Source: Lentisphaeria bacterium (GTDB lineage Bacteria > Verrucomicrobiota > Lentisphaeria > JABSQK01 > UBA12247). Taken from it: a stretch of 7,634 nt of DNA. Shown here piece after piece: positions 5,728 to 7,634 of the stretch. The translations under genes and the position numbers were made by a program. The stretch spans positions 4,558 through 12,191 of the forward strand of contig DMTJ01000235.1 in assembly GCA_003477185.1 (NCBI GenBank), read 5' to 3'. Numbering within the stretch: the first letter of the stretch is position 1; each line of letters begins with the position of its first letter. Below the pieces are notes generated by a model that saw only the letters and a list, made by a program, of their open reading frames with translations, was not told the DNA's origin and searched no databases.

Positions 5728-7028
5728 CCGCGAGTTTTAGCGTTTCGTTCGAGGCCTGCCTACTATCTGGGCTACGCTGCGGCTTGGTCACTGTCGTGGC
5801 GGTGGGACTGGCACATCCGCTGAGTACTTGGGCGCTGGCCGGGGCCAAAAGGCGCTGGCTTGTCATCTTGCTGCCCATGCTGATGCCGAGCTTGCTGTTG
5901 GCATATGCCTACGGGGACGCAATGCTGCATTTGATGCACGCGCCCAATCTTCGGCTCAGCCTTTACGATTCACTTTTGGCTGTGCGGTTCTCGAGCCTGG
6001 CGGCGGTGATTGTGGGGCTGTCGGGAACGCGAGCTACGGAATCTGCGGCGTGGATCGCGGCGCAGTGTGGGGATCGGTTATCTCGTCCGCGGCGTCTGTG
6101 GCTGAAGATTCAGGAGTATCGCCGCGCGGATGCGCTTGCGTTCTCCGTCGTCTGGCTGCTGGCCTTTACGGAGTTTGAGATGGCGTCGCTGTTTTCGGTC
6201 CCGAGTTGGTCCGTTGCGCTGTTTGATGCCCACGCTGGCGGAATTCCGCTGCGGGCTTCGCTGTGGCGAGCGCTGGTGCCGGTGCTGACTGCTTTGCCAA
6301 TCGTTGGCTGGTTGGTTTGCGAACTCCGCAATGCTGGGCAGTTGCCGGGGAAGGGGCGACGAATTCGAGCTGGACGGGGGGGGCTGGTGGTGCTTGGCGT
6401 GGTGGCTGTCTCGGTGCTGTATCCGGTCTGGGTGGCAGTTGCGGAGATCGCAAAGCCGGGCGGGCTACCGCCGGGTTCGCTGCAGTTGCTGTGGCGAACG
6501 CTTTGGCTCAGTGCGCTGGCGGCGCTGCTGGCATTGGTTTTGGCAGTCTGCCTGAGACGGCGTGGCTGGCTACTAGTGGTATGCGTGCCCGCACTGGTCG
6601 GTGCGTTGCCAACATCCCTTTTGATGGTGGCACTGCCTCGCTCAGGCCAGACGTCTGTCGCGGCGCTGGTGGTGGCGCTGACGCTGTTGTGTTTCCCGAT
6701 TGTGGCTGTGGCAGTGGTGCGTCATGGGCAGAGCAATCTGGAGGTGATTCAGATGGCACCGCGGCTGGCAAGCCGCTTTCTGCTGACGCTGCGCATGGAG
6801 GGAACGGCACTATTTTTTGGCTGGTGGCTGGCGACGATCTGGGCGACGCAGAGCATTACCTGCTGGGCGATGCTGGCACCGATCGGGCTGGATGGCTATT
6901 ACGTGCGGCTGCACAATCTGCTGCACTACGGCCACAATCAGAGCAACGCGCTGCTGCTTTTGGTGGGAGTGCTGGTGCCACTGGCTGGTTTGTTGCCGTT
7001 TCTGTGGCTGGGACGGCGAAAACGCTGA
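5709..7028 (+). CDS. Polytopic membrane protein, ABC-transporter-permease-like (two fused halves)
   Basis: From TTG 5709 the product is 439 residues with about ten membrane segments, near 21-40, 51-69, 93-105, 144-163, 186-205, 225-246, 264-282, 287-308, 317-336, 368-388 and 413-434, and a basic tail (GRRKR). The loop around 113-140 followed by WLLAFTEFEMASLFSVPSW resembles the EAA loop and next helix of iron(III)/thiamine-type permeases (FbpB/ThiP), which fuse two permease halves. The second half is more divergent: QMAPRLASRF (348-357) takes the place of the EAA loop. A partner ATPase and a binding protein would be needed; neither is in the window. The start is uncertain: TTG 5709 overlaps the previous gene by 19 bases, while TTG 5673 would add 12 residues. 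Substrate unknown. A non-transport membrane role cannot be excluded. Confidence 0.75.
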   Translation: MGFSDLTASFSVSFEACLLSGLRCGLVTVVAVGLAHPLSTWALAGAKRRWLVILLPMLMPSLLLAYAYGDAMLHLMHAPNLRLSLYDSLLAVRFSSLAAVIVGLSGTRATESAAWIAAQCGDRLSRPRRLWLKIQEYRRADALAFSVVWLLAFTEFEMASLFSVPSWSVALFDAHAGGIPLRASLWRALVPVLTALPIVGWLVCELRNAGQLPGKGRRIRAGRGGLVVLGVVAVSVLYPVWVAVAEIAKPGGLPPGSLQLLWRTLWLSALAALLALVLAVCLRRRGWLLVVCVPALVGALPTSLLMVALPRSGQTSVAALVVALTLLCFPIVAVAVVRHGQSNLEVIQMAPRLASRFLLTLRMEGTALFFGWWLATIWATQSITCWAMLAPIGLDGYYVRLHNLLHYGHNQSNALLLLVGVLVPLAGLLPFLWLGRRKR

Positions 7029-7085
7029 ATGGTCGGCTGGATTTTGGCAGATATCGGCGCGACATCTGGGCGCTTGCCGGAAAGC

Positions 7086-7102
7086 TAATCGTTATCCGAT
7101 TA
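7086..7102. repeat. Short inverted repeat upstream of the dehydrogenase gene
   Basis: TAATCG at 7086-7091 and CGATTA at 7097-7102 form a perfect 6-base inverted repeat with a 5-base spacer, about 30 bases before ATG 7132. It is the only AT-rich spot in a 103-base gap. It might be an operator for a repressor of a sugar-use gene, or chance; as a hairpin it is weak and has no T-run. Confidence 0.3.
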
Positions 7103-7120
7103 AACGTGTAACCTGAAGAG

Positions 7121-7125
7121 AGGAG
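7121..7125 (+). promoter_or_regulatory. Ribosome binding site for the ATG at 7132
   Basis: AGGAG, within the longer purine run AAGAGAGGAG, lies 6 bases before ATG 7132. It fixes the start of the dehydrogenase gene. Confidence 0.75.
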
Positions 7126-7131
7126 CGGCGC

Positions 7132-7634
7132 ATGAGTGCCTTCGCATCAGCAGCAGAGATCAAAGTAGGCGTCATTGGTTACGGCGGCGCGTTCAATATG
7201 GGGCGAGCACACCTGCAGCAGATGCAGCTTGCTGGAATGACGCCGTTGGCGGTGGTAGAGCTGAACGAAGAGCGGCTCGCTGTTGCTCGTGAAGAATTTC
7301 CGGGGATTCAGACCTACACCACGGTGGAGGCGATGCTGGCTGAGTCGGATGTAAACTTGGTGACTCTGATTACGCCGCACGACACGCATGCCTCGCTGGC
7401 GCTGCAGTGCCTCCGCGCGGGCAAGCATGTCTGCGTAGAGAAGCCGATGGCAGTCACGACAGATGACTGCCGAGAGATGGCGGCAGAGGCGGAGGCGCGA
7501 GGGTTGGTCGTAACCACGTACCACAATCGGCACTGGGATGGCTGCATTTTAAAGGCGCGCAGGCAGATCTTGGACGAGCGCCTGATCGGGGATGTGGTCC
7601 GGATCGAGGCCTGTAATGGCAGGCATGGGCTCCC
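7132..7634 (+). CDS. Gfo/Idh/MocA family NAD(P)-dependent sugar dehydrogenase, N-terminal part
   Basis: The first 167 residues are present; the gene runs off the right edge (families are usually 330-400 residues). A Rossmann fold is clear: KVGVIGYGGAFNMGRAH (11-27) is the first strand and dinucleotide loop, and the second strand ends in E43 (AVVELNEERL). VTLITPHDTHASLAL (77-91) is followed by AGKHVCVEKPMAVT (96-109), with the family's EKP motif at 103-105, whose lysine lies at the active site. YHNRHWDGCILKARR (residues about 132-146) and LIGDVVRIEA begin the C-terminal substrate domain. Members oxidise or reduce sugars, inositols and related compounds, or act as oxidoreductases on glycans; the substrate cannot be told from this part. 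It is likely cytoplasmic: the short N-terminal stretch ahead of the fold is not a signal peptide. It is 103 bases after the permease gene, with its own good ribosome binding site. Confidence 0.92.
   Translation, partial: MSAFASAAEIKVGVIGYGGAFNMGRAHLQQMQLAGMTPLAVVELNEERLAVAREEFPGIQTYTTVEAMLAESDVNLVTLITPHDTHASLALQCLRAGKHVCVEKPMAVTTDDCREMAAEAEARGLVVTTYHNRHWDGCILKARRQILDERLIGDVVRIEACNGRHGL

Noticed and set aside
6263..7111. 282-codon open frame on the plus strand
   Set aside because: Out-of-frame reading of the permease gene, rich in Gly/Ala/Trp with no membrane or domain pattern; the permease frame has clear membrane segments throughout.

Overview
The window suggests a moderately GC-rich, Gram-negative-type bacterium. 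The mix of a DUF4380-type sugar-epimerase-like protein, a Gfo/Idh/MocA dehydrogenase, a chlorite dismutase family protein and a jelly-roll surface-type protein resembles Acidobacteriota, Armatimonadota or Verrucomicrobiota chromosomes. That assignment is inference from gene content; no rRNA or marker gene is present. No tRNA, rRNA, CRISPR array, insertion sequence or phage gene was seen.

Layout. Positions 1-2379 (minus strand) hold the N-terminal 793 codons of a very large SMC-type ATPase, open to the left edge: ATPase N-lobe with a perfect Walker A, one coiled-coil arm, a hinge-like globular domain, and the start of the returning arm. Positions 2380-2679 carry no recognisable gene. Positions 2680-3753 (plus strand) hold a jelly-roll protein with tandem beta-repeats that looks broken: its reading frame is interrupted by an in-frame TAG at 2803, and the remaining open frame starts in mid-domain without a ribosome binding site.

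From 3850 to the right edge lies a compact plus-strand cluster, probably one or two transcription units. It contains a chlorite dismutase/HemQ family protein (3850-4584), an unrecognised 75-residue protein overlapping it by 8 bases (4577-4804), a DUF4380-like mutarotase-fold protein (4840-5727), a polytopic ABC-permease-like membrane protein overlapping that gene's end (5709-7028), and the N-terminal part of a Gfo/Idh/MocA sugar dehydrogenase (7132 onward). The DUF4380, permease and dehydrogenase genes would fit uptake and oxidation or epimerisation of a sugar derivative. However, the permease most resembles the iron/thiamine class, and no ABC ATPase or binding protein is in view, so a joint pathway is only a hypothesis.

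The observations most worth following are the lone SMC-type ATPase, which is first in its operon, has a hinge with features reminiscent of MukB/MksB/JetC-type proteins, and lacks the usual Wadjet partners upstream; the interrupted jelly-roll gene; and the atypical distal-pocket residues in the chlorite dismutase family protein.
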